Shown: positions 45,131-55,491 of the stretch, piece after piece
Numbering within the stretch: position 1 is the stretch's first letter
Layout of the letters: every line of letters begins with the position of its first letter
Source: Photobacterium swingsii
GTDB lineage: Bacteria > Pseudomonadota > Gammaproteobacteria > Enterobacterales > Vibrionaceae
Assembly (NCBI RefSeq): GCF_024346715.1
Contig: NZ_AP024853.1
Span: forward strand, 1-64,000
Reading direction: 5' to 3'
DNA: 64,000 nt
Notes under the pieces: generated by a model
Database searches by the model: none
What the model was told of the DNA's origin: nothing
The model's input: only the letters and a program-made list of their open reading frames with translations
Made by a program: the position numbers and the translations under genes

Positions 45131-46246
45131 CTAATAGATGTAGCGAAACCAAGAAACCAATTGGATCCAGCTATAACCAATCGTGTCTACCACACGATTG
45201 TGGCCATTTTTTACTATTACACTGGCACGAGAGCCTGCAATAAGTGCGGCGTTTGCGCCGTTAACATGAATACGAGTGCGAATTTTCTGCTGTTCGCGGA
45301 TCCAGCGGCTGTCATTCACTACAGTGGACAGTTGATTGGTTGAGTTGGATGCATCAAAAATAGCGCGGTCTTGATTGATAATGGTTCCTGCAAAGACTTG
45401 GCCTGGAAAAGCGTCAAATGATACCCATACAGGATTACCTGTTTGAAGGTGAGCAATACCTTTTTCATTGAAATCGGCACTCAACCAGCTGGTGGCTTCA
45501 TTGACAAGAAAGAGCGAGACATTACCAGCGTTAACATAACTTCCCGTTTGTAACTGTAAATTACTCACTGTGCCAGCAGTTTGTGCTACGACATTGGTAT
45601 GTGCTAAATCGAGTTTTGCTGATGCTAGTTTGGATTCTGCGATTGTGATTGCAGCACTTTTTGCTTGATACTTAATTGTATTATTTGCAATTGTGGTCAT
45701 TTCATCAGTTTGATCTTCAAAAATTTTATTGCCAAAGAGTTCGGCTTTGATGCGGAGAACATCGGCTTGAGCCACTGCAATTGCACTTTTGGCAACATTG
45801 GCACTGGCATTCGCATCATCAAAGTCTTGTTGAGTAATTAGCCCTTTATAAAGAAGCCGTTGATAGCGAATAAGGTTGTTGTTGGTGTTATGCCATTCGA
45901 TGTTACGTTGCGATAGTATTTGTTCAGCAGATTGAAGTTCTTGCCATTTAGCGGAGTGAGCTTCCTGAGCTTGATCGAGTTCGGCCTTTGCTTGACGAAC
46001 GGCTAAGGTATAACTGTGTTTGTCTATGCTAAAAAGAACATCACCAGCTTTAACAACTTGCCCATTTTGTACGTTTACATGGGTGATCACCCCTGATACT
46101 TGTGGGGCAATATTGGCGACATTTTTATGCACAGTCGCTTGTGTGGTGAAAGGTGAAAGGTTATCTGAACTGATTAAGAAAGCAGAAAAGCCGATGGTAC
46201 AGCCCAGTACAGCGTAGATAGCGTATTTATAAATTGCATCCTTCAT
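45131..46246 (-). CDS. HlyD/EmrA-family membrane-fusion adaptor
   Basis: Periplasmic adaptor of 371 residues anchored by an N-terminal helix (YAIYAVLGCTIGFSAFLIS). The lipoyl-like half motif NIAPQVSGVITHVNVQNGQVVKAGDVLFSID and its partner TNVVAQTAGTVSNLQLQTGSYV flank a coiled-coil hairpin (residues about 85-200). The beta-barrel domain ends with RTRIHVNGANAALIAGSRASVIV. It would link the DUF2955 protein to an outer-membrane channel. First gene of the MarR-regulated efflux operon, with the operator palindrome just upstream. Confidence 0.9.
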   Translation of the reverse strand: MKDAIYKYAIYAVLGCTIGFSAFLISSDNLSPFTTQATVHKNVANIAPQVSGVITHVNVQNGQVVKAGDVLFSIDKHSYTLAVRQAKAELDQAQEAHSAKWQELQSAEQILSQRNIEWHNTNNNLIRYQRLLYKGLITQQDFDDANASANVAKSAIAVAQADVLRIKAELFGNKIFEDQTDEMTTIANNTIKYQAKSAAITIAESKLASAKLDLAHTNVVAQTAGTVSNLQLQTGSYVNAGNVSLFLVNEATSWLSADFNEKGIAHLQTGNPVWVSFDAFPGQVFAGTIINQDRAIFDASNSTNQLSTVVNDSRWIREQQKIRTRIHVNGANAALIAGSRASVIVKNGHNRVVDTIGYSWIQLVSWFRYIY

Positions 46247-46291
46247 TTATTGTTACCTATACAACAAAAATAGTGTGCGCAGTGTATTCTT

Positions 46292-46315
46292 ATTTTGTTG
46301 CTGTAGCAACAAAAT
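46292..46315. promoter_or_regulatory. 24-bp palindromic operator upstream of the efflux operon
   Basis: Perfect 11-bp arms ATTTTGTTGCT and AGCAACAAAAT around a 2-bp centre, 46 bp upstream of the HlyD-like start. A half-site ACAACAAAAA lies at 46261, nearer the start codon. It is the best candidate site for the MarR protein of this operon. Confidence 0.65.
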
Positions 46316-46405
46316 CTTATGCGGAGAATGAGTGCGAGTGAGTAAAGAAGGGGGAGTGAGTCCTGCGTTTATATGAATTAGCGTTTAAATTTGCGGTTTA
46401 TCGGA

Positions 46406-46432
46406 ATAAAAAAGGCCTGCGTAAGGCAGGCC
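46406..46432 (-). terminator. Terminator downstream of pflB
   Basis: Stem GGCCTGC/GCAGGCC with a 5-base loop; the minus strand continues into a T-run. It lies about 100 bp past the pflB stop. Confidence 0.75.
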
Positions 46433-46534
46433 AAGAGGTAGGTAGACGTGTAGTTAATTATTATGATGTATCTTTATTAGGCTGAAAATGCTTTGCCTTA
46501 TGTTGTCGAACTAGTTTGATGAGCTCGTTTGCCC

Positions 46535-48832
46535 TTACATTTTTTCTGTAAAGGTTCGGGTAATCACATCCTGTTGCTGTTCTTTCGTCAGTGAATTAAA
46601 ACGCACTGCATAACCTGAAACTCGGATAGTGAGTTGAGGATATTTCTCTGGATGATCGACAGCATCCAATAGCATTTCACGATTTAGCACGTTCACATTG
46701 AGGTGTTGACCGCCTTCTACTTGTACGCCATTTACGCCTGCTTCATGGTGGAAGTATCCATCCATTAACGCTGCTAGATTTTGTTTCTGTGTATCCATAT
46801 CTTTACCTAATGCGTTTGGCACAATAGAGAAAGTGTATGAAATCCCATCTTTGGCAAATGCGAACGGTAGCTTAGACACTGAGGAGAGTGATGCGACGGC
46901 GCCATTTTGATCGCGACCATGCATTGGGTTTGCCCCTGGACCAAATGGCATACCTGCACGGCGACCATCAGGTGTATTACCTGTTTTCTTACCGTAAACG
47001 ACATTAGAAGTAATAGTAAGAATCGACTGTGTGGGTAGCGACTCACGATAAGTTACCATGCTCTGAATCTTCTTCATGAAGCGTTCAACCAGATCGCAGG
47101 CAATATCATCTACACGGGCATCATTATTACCAAATTGTGGGTAATCACCTTCAATAGTAAAGTCAACAGCGATACCGTTTTCATCACGAATGGGTGTTAC
47201 TTTGGCAAATTTTATAGCGGATAATGAATCAGCCACAACCGAGAGCCCTGCAATACCACAAGCCATAGTGCGGTGTACATCACGATCCATGAGTGCCATG
47301 AGTGATGCTTCATAGCTGTAGCGATCATGCGAGTAATGAATGATGTTTAATGCCGTTACATACTGAGTTGCTAGCCAATCAAGCATTTGATCAAATTGAG
47401 GCATAAGACGATCAAAATTTAATACGTCGTCTGTGATTGCGGTTTGCTTTGGACCGACCTGTGCTTTTGATTTTTCATCGACACCGCCATTAATGGTGTA
47501 TAACAGTGCTTTTGCTAAGTTGGCGCGGGCCCCAAAAAACTGCATATCTTTACCAACGATTTGCGGACTCACACAACAAGCAATAGCGTAGTCATCGTTG
47601 TTAAAATCAGGGCGCATTAGGTCATCGTTTTCATATTGAACAGATGATGTTTCGATAGACACTTTCGCTGCATATTTTTTGAAGGCTTCAGGGAGTTGCT
47701 CAGACCACAGAATGGTCATATTAGGCTCTGGAGCTGCCCCCATATTGTCTAGCGTATGTAAGTAACGGAAGGTTGTTTTACTCACTAACGTTCTGCCGTC
47801 AACCCCCATTCCAGCCATGGCTTCGGTTGCCCAAATGGGATCACCAGAGAACAGTGAATCGTAATCAGGCGTGCGTAAGAAGCGCACCATACGTAATTTC
47901 ATGATGAAGTGATCAACTAACTCTTGTGCCTGTGATTCGTTAATCACGCCATTAGCTAGATCACGTTCAATATATACATCAAGGAAAGTTGATGTACGGC
48001 CAAGCGACATTGCTGCGCCATTTTGTGATTTAACTGCAGCCAGATAACCAAAGTAAGTAAATTGAATCGCTTCTTGCGCTGAACTTGCAGGTGCTGACAT
48101 ATCGATACCATATTTCATACCCATGGTACGGATGTCTTCAAGCGCATGTATTTGGTCTGCGATTTCTTCCCGTAAGCGAAGCGTTTTCTCTAAATCTTGT
48201 CCTTGCTCTAGAAAAGCTTGGGTTGATTTAAATTGTTCAATCTTATCTGCTTTTAAAAAGTCGATACCGTAAAGTGCTAAGCGACGATAGTCACCGATGA
48301 TACGGCCGCGACCGTACGCATCGGGAAGGCCAGTAATGATGCCTGATTTTCGGCAAGCAATAATGTCTTTAGTATAAAGATCAAAACAAGCGGTGTTATG
48401 GGTTTTACGGTATTGCGTGAAAGTCTTTTCAATATTTGGATCAAGTTCGCGTCCATAAACTTCACAAGAGTTTTTCACCATGCGAATACCACCATTAGCA
48501 ATAATGGCACGTTTCAAGGGCTTGTCTGTTTGTAAACCTACAATCGTTTCTAAGGCTTTATTTATGTAGCCTGCATCGTGAGAAATAATCGTTGATGGCA
48601 GATCAGTATCAAAGTCGATAGGTGCATGCGTGCGGCTTTCTTCTTGAATACCTTTTAAGACACTATTCCAAAGGGTTGTTGTCGCTAGTGTAGCATCTGC
48701 AAGGAAAGACTCATCACCTTCATAAGGGGTGTAGTTTGTTTGGATGAAGTCTCGTGTATTGACTTCTGTTTGCCAATTACCCGCTGTAAAACCTTGCCAT
48801 GCTTGAAGCATTTTTGTAGTTGGAATTGTCAT
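46535..48832 (-). CDS. pflB: Formate C-acetyltransferase (pyruvate formate-lyase)
   Basis: Glycyl-radical enzyme of 765 residues converting pyruvate and CoA to acetyl-CoA and formate in anaerobic growth. The catalytic Cys-Cys pair is in [25 protein letters not shown] and the radical glycine in [22 protein letters not shown]; both match E. coli PflB, which this protein follows over its full length. The activase gene (pflA) and formate channel (focA) that usually accompany it are not in the window, so activation must come from elsewhere. The start follows CTGGAGTATTAGCA. No FNR box was recognised in the 436-bp upstream gap, though anaerobic control is expected. Confidence 0.95.
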   Translation of the reverse strand: MTIPTTKMLQAWQGFTAGNWQTEVNTRDFIQTNYTPYEGDESFLADATLATTTLWNSVLKGIQEESRTHAPIDFDTDLPSTIISHDAGYINKALETIVGLQTDKPLKRAIIANGGIRMVKNSCEVYGRELDPNIEKTFTQYRKTHNTACFDLYTKDIIACRKSGIITGLPDAYGRGRIIGDYRRLALYGIDFLKADKIEQFKSTQAFLEQGQDLEKTLRLREEIADQIHALEDIRTMGMKYGIDMSAPASSAQEAIQFTYFGYLAAVKSQNGAAMSLGRTSTFLDVYIERDLANGVINESQAQELVDHFIMKLRMVRFLRTPDYDSLFSGDPIWATEAMAGMGVDGRTLVSKTTFRYLHTLDNMGAAPEPNMTILWSEQLPEAFKKYAAKVSIETSSVQYENDDLMRPDFNNDDYAIACCVSPQIVGKDMQFFGARANLAKALLYTINGGVDEKSKAQVGPKQTAITDDVLNFDRLMPQFDQMLDWLATQYVTALNIIHYSHDRYSYEASLMALMDRDVHRTMACGIAGLSVVADSLSAIKFAKVTPIRDENGIAVDFTIEGDYPQFGNNDARVDDIACDLVERFMKKIQSMVTYRESLPTQSILTITSNVVYGKKTGNTPDGRRAGMPFGPGANPMHGRDQNGAVASLSSVSKLPFAFAKDGISYTFSIVPNALGKDMDTQKQNLAALMDGYFHHEAGVNGVQVEGGQHLNVNVLNREMLLDAVDHPEKYPQLTIRVSGYAVRFNSLTKEQQQDVITRTFTEKM

Positions 48833-49268
48833 TGCTAATACTCCAGATAGAGTTATTTAAATATATTGATAATATTTGAACAGCTTCAAGTTGCTCGTCA
48901 AAGCTGAAGTTAATACGTACAGTGATATCTTATTTTAATTAATATTAGCTATGTGTTTATATGCAAACTTAATAGCGAAAATGATTAAACATATTATTTA
49001 AAATAAATCTGACTTATTACGATAAGAACGAATGAATATTTTTAGGAAGAAATATTTATAATAACTTCCAATATATTCGCCATCTCTTTGGTTGAGATAA
49101 TCGTATGATAAATAAGGTTATGAGTAAAATGAATGGTTTTCATTAATTAGATGCGCACGGCGCATGTGTCTTGGTGGGATGTCTTTAACTTATTGATTTA
49201 AGTGGTAATCTGGTGGTCGGCGCACGAGTGTTACATTAAAACATAGCGTGGAAGAACATTAGGTGTAT
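48833..49268. other. 436-bp regulatory gap between pflB and the GGDEF-EAL gene
   Basis: Very AT-rich. It should hold the pflB promoter (leftward transcription from its left part) and the end of the GGDEF-EAL transcript. I see no gene, repeat, riboswitch or clear FNR/ArcA box; runs such as AAACATATTATTTAAAATAAAT are merely AT-rich. Confidence 0.55.
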
Positions 49269-51551
49269 TTATATCAGACTCTGTTCGCATTCATTTCTCA
49301 ATAATGCAGCAATACCATCAGGGGTTGTTGGTTTACAGAATAGATAGCCTTGTACAATATCACACTCGAGTTCTTTTAATATTTCAACTTGACCTGGAGT
49401 TTCTACACCTTCCGCGATCACACAGCATCCAAGGTTGTGCGCCATTTCAACCATGGAGCCGACTAATAACTGTGTTTTCTTATCAGTTAATAGGTCATCC
49501 ATGAAGTATTTATCGATTTTAATACAATCAAGTTTAAGGTGTTTGAGCGAAGCGAATGATGAGTAGCCAGTGCCAAAATCATCTATGGCCAACAGAACCC
49601 CAAGCTTTTTGAGTTCTTCAAAGACGGGGAGATTTTTATGCTCTGTTTGTGCGACAGTTTCGATAACTTCCAGCTCTAAATTTGACGCATCAATTCCTGT
49701 TTCTGTAATAACTCGCCTAATTAAAGGAATAAAGTCAGGATCCAAAAAGTGATTAGGAGAAATATTGACTGCGACTCTTCTTGAACCAAGCCCTTGTAAC
49801 TGCCAGTTTACTGCTTGAGTACAAGCAGTTTTAAGCACGAGTTCAGTTAATGGCTGGATCATACCAATGCGCTCAGCCGTTGAAATAAAGTCACTTGGTG
49901 AGACATGCCCTAGTTCTGAATGCTGCCAGCGCGATAGGGCTTCGACACCAACACAAGTTCCCGTATGTAAATCGATCTGTGGCTGATATACAAGAGAGAG
50001 GCTTTGGTTTTCAATCGCTTCGCGAAGGTGTTGTTCTACTTTTAACCGATACTCAGCTTCTTTTGTGAGTAGTTTACTGTAGAAGGCGTACTGGTTTTTA
50101 CCGTGATCTTTAGCAGTGTAAAGCGCGGTATCTGCAGCTTTAAGTAAGCTTTGTAAATCACTGCCATCTTGCGGATAAAAAGCGATACCAATGCTGCTTG
50201 TTTGTGTGTGTTTTCGTCCTGATAAATAGCAAGGGGTTGAGACGGCATTAAGGTAGCGGGCAGCTATTTCTGAAGCTGATACCGTGTTACTTGCCTCTTT
50301 GGCCACAATGCAGAATTCATCGCCCCCTAAACGGGCTATAAAATGGGTTGGTAGACATACAGATTCAAGCTGTGTAGCAATAGTCTGAAGGTGAAGATCG
50401 CCAATATCATGCCCAAGACTATCGTTAATGTCTTTGAAGTTATCGAGATCAAGGTATAACAGGCTAAAGCGATGATCGTGCGCGGCTGAGTGCGAGATAA
50501 ATGATTCGAGATCAATGTACAAACTAGCTCGGCTAGCAAAACCCGTCAGTGGATCTTTGAAAGCAAGTTCTTGGATACGTTTTTGATTATGATCGCGCTC
50601 CATCAAAATGCCAGCCAGCATGGCTGCGGAGGTGAGATCATCAGACTCTTCTTGAGTTGGTAGAGCAGGGTGGTTGTAGTACATACCAAACGCCCCTAGA
50701 ACTTTTCCAGTTGAGCTTTTAATCGGCTCAGACCAACAACTGCGCATACCAAAGGGGAGTGCAACATGCTTGATGTCAGCCCATTTAGGATCCGTACTAA
50801 TGTCTTCAACGAGTACGCGTTGACCCGTATAGGTTGAAGTGCCACAAGAGCCGATATTAGGGCCATTTTTTAACCCGTGAACGGCATCGCAATAGGCTTT
50901 GGGCAGGCTAGGTGCGCCGCCATGCAGCAATGTATCGCCATCTAGTTCTAACATAGAGCAGCGCAAACCTTGATGGCGACTCTCGTACATTAAGGCAATC
51001 TCAGTATAAACACTTGCTGTACTTGCACCTTTGGCGATCATCTCAAGGATCTTTGCTGTCCAAGTGTTCAAGCTCTCTGCTTTTTTTTGTGCCGTTATAT
51101 CAACCAGAAACCCCATAAGATAGCTTGGGGGACAATGAGCAGAATTAGATAAAGTAAAGGCACTGCCGCGCACCCACACAAAATGCCCTTGTTTGTGACG
51201 TAAACGCAGTTCAACTTCAAAGCAACCAGAGCGATTCGTAATATATTGTTCAGCTTTTTTCTCTAACGCTGTCCATTCTTGATGTGTTGTTAGCGATTCT
51301 AACGTATTAAGGTGGTTTTCAAGCTCATCTTCTTGATACCCCAACATCGCCTTCCATTGTGGTGAAAAGTAGACCTCATCAGTATCTATATTCCAATCCC
51401 ATACTTCTGGATTAGCATTGCGCATAGCCAGAATAAACTGTGTATTTTCTTGAGACGGCTGCATGCCATTTGGATCAGTAGCCTGTATATCAGGCATGAG
51501 AAGCGTATTGATATGATCAACTTGGATGTCACAAGACAGGCGTCGTTTCAT
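49269..51551 (-). CDS. PAS-GAF-GGDEF-EAL cyclic-di-GMP signalling protein
   Basis: Cytoplasmic sensor protein of 760 residues with no membrane segment. A PAS domain (NPEVWDWNIDTDEVYFSPQWKAMLGYQ, about 45-155) is followed by a GAF domain (about 165-315, LPFGMRSCWSEPIKSSTGKVLGAFGMYY). The GGDEF domain has an intact active site ARLGGDEFCIV near residue 405, with no RxxD inhibitory site immediately upstream. The EAL domain has GVEALSRWQH, NISPNHFL, IDDFGTGYSSFASL and AEGVETPGQV, all consistent with phosphodiesterase activity. Which activity prevails cannot be told. No strong ribosome site is seen at the ATG; a downstream start is possible. Stands alone. Confidence 0.9.
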   Translation of the reverse strand: MKRRLSCDIQVDHINTLLMPDIQATDPNGMQPSQENTQFILAMRNANPEVWDWNIDTDEVYFSPQWKAMLGYQEDELENHLNTLESLTTHQEWTALEKKAEQYITNRSGCFEVELRLRHKQGHFVWVRGSAFTLSNSAHCPPSYLMGFLVDITAQKKAESLNTWTAKILEMIAKGASTASVYTEIALMYESRHQGLRCSMLELDGDTLLHGGAPSLPKAYCDAVHGLKNGPNIGSCGTSTYTGQRVLVEDISTDPKWADIKHVALPFGMRSCWSEPIKSSTGKVLGAFGMYYNHPALPTQEESDDLTSAAMLAGILMERDHNQKRIQELAFKDPLTGFASRASLYIDLESFISHSAAHDHRFSLLYLDLDNFKDINDSLGHDIGDLHLQTIATQLESVCLPTHFIARLGGDEFCIVAKEASNTVSASEIAARYLNAVSTPCYLSGRKHTQTSSIGIAFYPQDGSDLQSLLKAADTALYTAKDHGKNQYAFYSKLLTKEAEYRLKVEQHLREAIENQSLSLVYQPQIDLHTGTCVGVEALSRWQHSELGHVSPSDFISTAERIGMIQPLTELVLKTACTQAVNWQLQGLGSRRVAVNISPNHFLDPDFIPLIRRVITETGIDASNLELEVIETVAQTEHKNLPVFEELKKLGVLLAIDDFGTGYSSFASLKHLKLDCIKIDKYFMDDLLTDKKTQLLVGSMVEMAHNLGCCVIAEGVETPGQVEILKELECDIVQGYLFCKPTTPDGIAALLRNECEQSLI

Positions 51552-51774
51552 TAGAATTTATTGGTCACCGATTCAATGACGTAATTCTACTTAATAGGGG
51601 TTAAAATGAACAGTGTTTAAGACGGTTTTTTGACGCTTTTAACATGATTTAACAGAATAGGTGCTTGTATGTGAGCCACTTTGGATGATGAACTGAAATA
51701 CTCAATATTAGGTTGATTCTTCAATATCAAGGATTTTCTTTTTCAGTTACTAAGGTTTGGCTATGGATTCGTAT

Positions 51775-52707
51775 TTATACATCTTTAGTAAATACATCGT
51801 GTGTCATTTCTAGGGTTTCTTTATTTATAGTGACACGGTTAAGCGGAGTACCTAATTCTCTGGATTTTTTGTGTAGGTTTACGCTAGACTCATAATCTTC
51901 TGATTCATAGTATTCGACGTCATAACCCACCTTTTTATTAATTAAGTTAATTACTTCATCCATCTTTTCACGGTCATAGAGGTATAAGCTAACACTTGAT
52001 GTTTTTTCATAAACATATGCGTATTCGTTATCACACCTTGATACTTGTTCTTTTATTATTAATTTAAGCTCATTCTCATCATTTATCCTTTGAATATAGA
52101 GTATCGAATTGTAAGGTATTATATGGTATTTGTTTCTTCGTTTTATATTTATCAAATAAAAGCTCGTTAGTGCAAACCCGCCTGCACCAATAAAAATAAT
52201 TGGCCCGAAAAATAGCGCAAGAAAAATACAAGTAATTGACCCTAACCACCCAACTAGCCTCGCAACTTTGAAAGAAAAATCGGGTTCGTTTTTATAACTT
52301 TTTACTGCAATAAAGTTATCGTTAAACCGATAGAAGTAAAGGAATTCGGCAAATGTTGACCAAGCCACATATCCTGCCATAAGGGCAGGGATAAGAGATA
52401 TGAAATACATTCCGTCCAATGATGGGATAACATTACCCCAATCTTCTTTTAAAAAACCACCTATTCCATACATAAATAAAAAACCAAATATTCCAGCCAT
52501 TTCTCGCAAGTATCTGAAAGGACCATAGTATGGAGCATCCCAATTGAGCTTGTTATTTGAGGATGCTACTTCATTAAATTGTGAATCGAGTAATTCATCA
52601 ATTACGTCAACTGTCGGGTTTGTTTTCACTGTTTCGATAAAGTCATCAGTGAGTTGATAGCTTAAAAAATTTGGTTTCATAGTCTCTTTATTAACAATTG
52701 TTATCAA
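51775..52707 (-). CDS. T6SS immunity-like membrane protein, paralogue 5
   Basis: 310-residue membrane protein, fifth and last of the tandem paralogues after the VasX-like effector gene. Four hydrophobic segments (about 68-86, 100-122, 150-168, 169-187) are followed by a soluble C-terminal domain. The N-terminal half (DAPYYGPFRYLREMAGIFGFLFMYGIGG) closely matches paralogue 4, whereas from about residue 195 on (ENELKLIIKEQVSRCDNEYAYVYE, KKVGYDVEYYESED) it matches paralogues 1 and 3: a mosaic gene. The frame begins at TTG 2 bp after paralogue 4; an in-frame ATG (residue 10) is shared by all copies. Role as immunity protein is inferred from position. No terminator was found downstream. Confidence 0.8.
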   Translation of the reverse strand: MITIVNKETMKPNFLSYQLTDDFIETVKTNPTVDVIDELLDSQFNEVASSNNKLNWDAPYYGPFRYLREMAGIFGFLFMYGIGGFLKEDWGNVIPSLDGMYFISLIPALMAGYVAWSTFAEFLYFYRFNDNFIAVKSYKNEPDFSFKVARLVGWLGSITCIFLALFFGPIIFIGAGGFALTSFYLINIKRRNKYHIIPYNSILYIQRINDENELKLIIKEQVSRCDNEYAYVYEKTSSVSLYLYDREKMDEVINLINKKVGYDVEYYESEDYESSVNLHKKSRELGTPLNRVTINKETLEMTHDVFTKDV

Positions 52708-52709
52708 AC

Positions 52710-53633
52710 TTATTTAGTAAATACATCGTGTGTCATTTCTAGGGTTTCTTTATTTATGGTGACACGGTTAAGCGGGGTGCCTAATTCTCTGGATTTTTTG
52801 TGCAGGTTTGGACTGTCTTCTTCACTGTCAGATTCTAAGTATTCAACCTCATAGCCAACTCGTTCATTGATAAAATTAATAATTTCTTCCTTAGGTCTTC
52901 CATTTAAATAGAGCTGAATCGAAGTTGTATATTCATATGCTTTAATATGAATCCCATCATCATTAAATACCTGTTTTTTGAATAAGATATAGATCTCATC
53001 ACTCTTTTTTATATAATTAATGTAAAGTATTGAATTGTAAGGTGCGATTAGGTAATATATGTCCCGTTTTATATTTATCAAATAAAAGCTCATAAGTGCA
53101 AACCCGCCTGCACCTATAAAAATTATAGGTCCTAAAAATAACGCGAGAATAATACAAGTAATTGAGCCTAGCCACCCAACTAGCCTCGCGATTTTGAAAG
53201 AAAATTCCGGCTCGTTTTTATATCTTTTTACGGCGATAAATTCATTATTAAATCGATAGAAGTACAAGAATTCGGCAAATGTTGACCAAGCCACATATCC
53301 TGCCATAAGAGCCGGAATTAGAGAGAGAAAAAACATTCCATCCAATGATGGGATAACATTACCCCAATCTTCTTTTAAAAAACCACCTATTCCATACATA
53401 AATAGAAAACCAAATATTCCAGCAATTTCTCGCAAGTATTTATGTGGACCATAGTATGGAGCATCCCAATTCAGTTCACTATTTTCTAATTCTACTTTAT
53501 TAAACTGGGACCTGAAAAATTCATCAGTTGTTTTAACTGTGGGATCTGATTTTACAGCTTCAATAAATTCATCGGTGATCTGATAACTTAAAAAATTTGG
53601 CTTCATAGTCTCTTTATTCACAATAGTTATCAC
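52710..53633 (-). CDS. T6SS immunity-like membrane protein, paralogue 4
   Basis: 307-residue paralogue. Its N-terminal and membrane half resembles paralogue 5 (NWDAPYYGPHKYLREIAGIFGFLFMYGIGGFLKEDWGN). The soluble C-terminal domain is the most divergent of the set (YINYIKKSDEIYILFKKQV, LYLNGRPKEEIINFINERVGYEVEYLESDSEEDS), so this copy may recognise a different toxin variant. It still ends with the common tail KKSRELGTPLNRVTINKETL. The frame starts at a GTG overlapping the previous stop by 4 bp, within a stretch conserved in all downstream copies; ATG at residue 10 is an alternative start. Confidence 0.8.
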   Translation of the reverse strand: MITIVNKETMKPNFLSYQITDEFIEAVKSDPTVKTTDEFFRSQFNKVELENSELNWDAPYYGPHKYLREIAGIFGFLFMYGIGGFLKEDWGNVIPSLDGMFFLSLIPALMAGYVAWSTFAEFLYFYRFNNEFIAVKRYKNEPEFSFKIARLVGWLGSITCIILALFLGPIIFIGAGGFALMSFYLINIKRDIYYLIAPYNSILYINYIKKSDEIYILFKKQVFNDDGIHIKAYEYTTSIQLYLNGRPKEEIINFINERVGYEVEYLESDSEEDSPNLHKKSRELGTPLNRVTINKETLEMTHDVFTK

Positions 53634-54562
53634 ACTTCTTCAGTAAATACATCGCGTGTCATTTCTAGAGTGTCTTTATTTATGGTGACACGGTTAAGTG
53701 GGGTGCCTAATTCTCTGGATTTTCTGTATAGGTTTACGCTAGACTCGTCATCTTCTGATTCATAGTATTCAACGTCATAACCCACCTTTTTATTAATTAA
53801 GTTAATTACTTCATCCATCTTTTCATGGTCATAGAGGTATAAGCTAACACTTGATGTCATTTCATATACATATATGTATTCGTTATCACACCTTGCTACT
53901 TGTTCTTTTATTACTAATTCAAGTTCATTCTCCTTATTTATTTTTTGAATGTATAAAATTGAGTTATATGGGACTATTTGATAATATGGTTCTCGCTTCA
54001 TATTTATTAATGAAAAGCTAGCTAATGCGAACCCACCTGCACCAATAAAAATTAATGGACTAAAGGCGATTGCCAAAATAATACAAGTTATAGAGCCTAC
54101 CCAGCCTGTAATGCGTGCAATTTTATAATGAATTTCTGGCTCGTTCTTATACCTTTTAACTGCGATGTAATTGTCATTGAAACGATAGTGAAATATAAAT
54201 CCGCTGAATGTAGACCATGTAGCGTATGCCATAATCGACGAACATACGATTGAGGTGAAGTACATCCAATCAAGTGACGGTATCATATTACCCCCTCCAT
54301 CTTTAAAAAATCCAAAAAGGAAGTACATCATTATAAACATGCCTATTGCTATATACTCTCGAATATAGCTAGAAGGGCCAGGGTAGGTAGCATCCCAATT
54401 TATTCTATGTTGAATTGATTCGACTTCATCAAATTGAGAGTCGAGTACTTTATCAATAGTCTGGGCGTTTGGATTAATCTTAAAAGCGTCGATATAACTA
54501 TCTGTAAGTTGATAGCTGAAAAAGTTAGGCTTCATAGTCTCTTTATTCACAATGGTTCTCAC
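53630..54562 (-). CDS. T6SS immunity-like membrane protein, paralogue 3
   Basis: 310-residue paralogue almost identical to paralogue 1: by eye only about six substitutions over some 300 residues, among them VLD/VLG, REYI/REYL, NDNY/NDNC, YLYD/YLYN, LYR/LYK and MTRD/MTHD. Membrane segments include MFIMMYFLFGFF and ARITGWVGSITCIILAIAFSPLIFIGAGG. The high identity at both DNA and protein level points to a recent duplication or gene conversion. Starts at GTG overlapping paralogue 2's stop by 4 bp. Confidence 0.82.
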   Translation of the reverse strand: MRTIVNKETMKPNFFSYQLTDSYIDAFKINPNAQTIDKVLDSQFDEVESIQHRINWDATYPGPSSYIREYIAIGMFIMMYFLFGFFKDGGGNMIPSLDWMYFTSIVCSSIMAYATWSTFSGFIFHYRFNDNYIAVKRYKNEPEIHYKIARITGWVGSITCIILAIAFSPLIFIGAGGFALASFSLINMKREPYYQIVPYNSILYIQKINKENELELVIKEQVARCDNEYIYVYEMTSSVSLYLYDHEKMDEVINLINKKVGYDVEYYESEDDESSVNLYRKSRELGTPLNRVTINKDTLEMTRDVFTEEV

Positions 54563-55491
54563 ACGTCCGCAGTGAAGATATCGTGTGTCATTTCTAGGGT
54601 TTCTTTATTTATGGTGACACGGTTAAGCGGGGTGCCTAATTCTCTGGATTTTTTTTGTAGGTTTACGCTAGACTCATCATCTTCTGATTCAAAGTATTCA
54701 ACGTCATAACCCACCTTTTTATTAATTAAGTTAATTACTTCATCCATCTTTTCATGGTCATAGAGATATAAGCTAACACTTGATATCATTTCATACACAT
54801 ATATATTGTTGTTATCTTCTCTAAAAACTTGTTTTTTTATTATTAAGCTGATCTCACTTTCTTTTTTAATTTTTTGGATATATAGAATGGAGTTGTACGG
54901 CGCTATTTGATAATATGGTTTTCGCTTCATCCCTGTCATTGCAAAGCTGGCTAATGCAAAACCGCCAGCACCAATAAAAATCATAGGGCCAAAGAATAAA
55001 GCCAAAACTATACAAATAATTGAACACACCCACCCTGTAATACGCGCAATTTTGTAATTTATTTCAGGCTCATTTTTATATCTTTTAACCGCTATACAGT
55101 TTTCATTGAAACGGTAGTAATATATAAAGCCGCTAAAGGCTGACCATGTCGCGTATGCCATGATCAATGATGTTGTAATTGAGAGGAAGTATTCAAAATC
55201 AAGAGAGGGTATTAAATTAGCACCATCAGGTTTAAGAAAACCTAAAACACAATATCCTATAATAAAAGTTCCTATTGCTATACACTCTCGAATATAGCTA
55301 GAAGGGCCAGGGTAGGTAGCTTCCCAATTTACTATACTATTATTTGATTCAGCTGAATTAAATTGAGTGCCTAGTAATTGATATACAGCATCTATATCTT
55401 GGTTAGCTTTTACAGTTTCTATATAATCGTCTGTCAGTTGGTTTGTATAGAAGTTAGGTTTCATAGTCTCTTTATTCACAATAATTATCAC
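54559..55491 (-). CDS. T6SS immunity-like membrane protein, paralogue 2
   Basis: 310-residue paralogue, intermediate between the 1/3 pair and the 4/5 pair. The N-terminus MKPNFYTNQLTDDYIETVKANQDIDA and membrane region (CIAIGTFIIGYCVLGFLKPDG) are its own; ALFFGPMIFIGAGGFALASF resembles paralogues 4 and 5, and the C-terminal domain (SSVSLYLYDHEKMDEVINLINKKVGYDVEYFES) the 1/3 type. The GTG start overlaps paralogue 1's stop (GTGTGA). Function inferred from position only. Confidence 0.82.
   Translation of the reverse strand: MIIIVNKETMKPNFYTNQLTDDYIETVKANQDIDAVYQLLGTQFNSAESNNSIVNWEATYPGPSSYIRECIAIGTFIIGYCVLGFLKPDGANLIPSLDFEYFLSITTSLIMAYATWSAFSGFIYYYRFNENCIAVKRYKNEPEINYKIARITGWVCSIICIVLALFFGPMIFIGAGGFALASFAMTGMKRKPYYQIAPYNSILYIQKIKKESEISLIIKKQVFREDNNNIYVYEMISSVSLYLYDHEKMDEVINLINKKVGYDVEYFESEDDESSVNLQKKSRELGTPLNRVTINKETLEMTHDIFTADV

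Noticed and set aside
48833..49268. FNR box upstream of pflB
   Set aside because: The nearest match, TTGATAATATTTGAA, lacks the inverted ATCAA half, so I do not call it.
51552..51774. Possible degenerate sixth copy of the immunity-like gene downstream of copy 5
   Set aside because: Reading both strands, I found no stretch matching the conserved MKPNF start, membrane block or SRELGTPLNRV tail.
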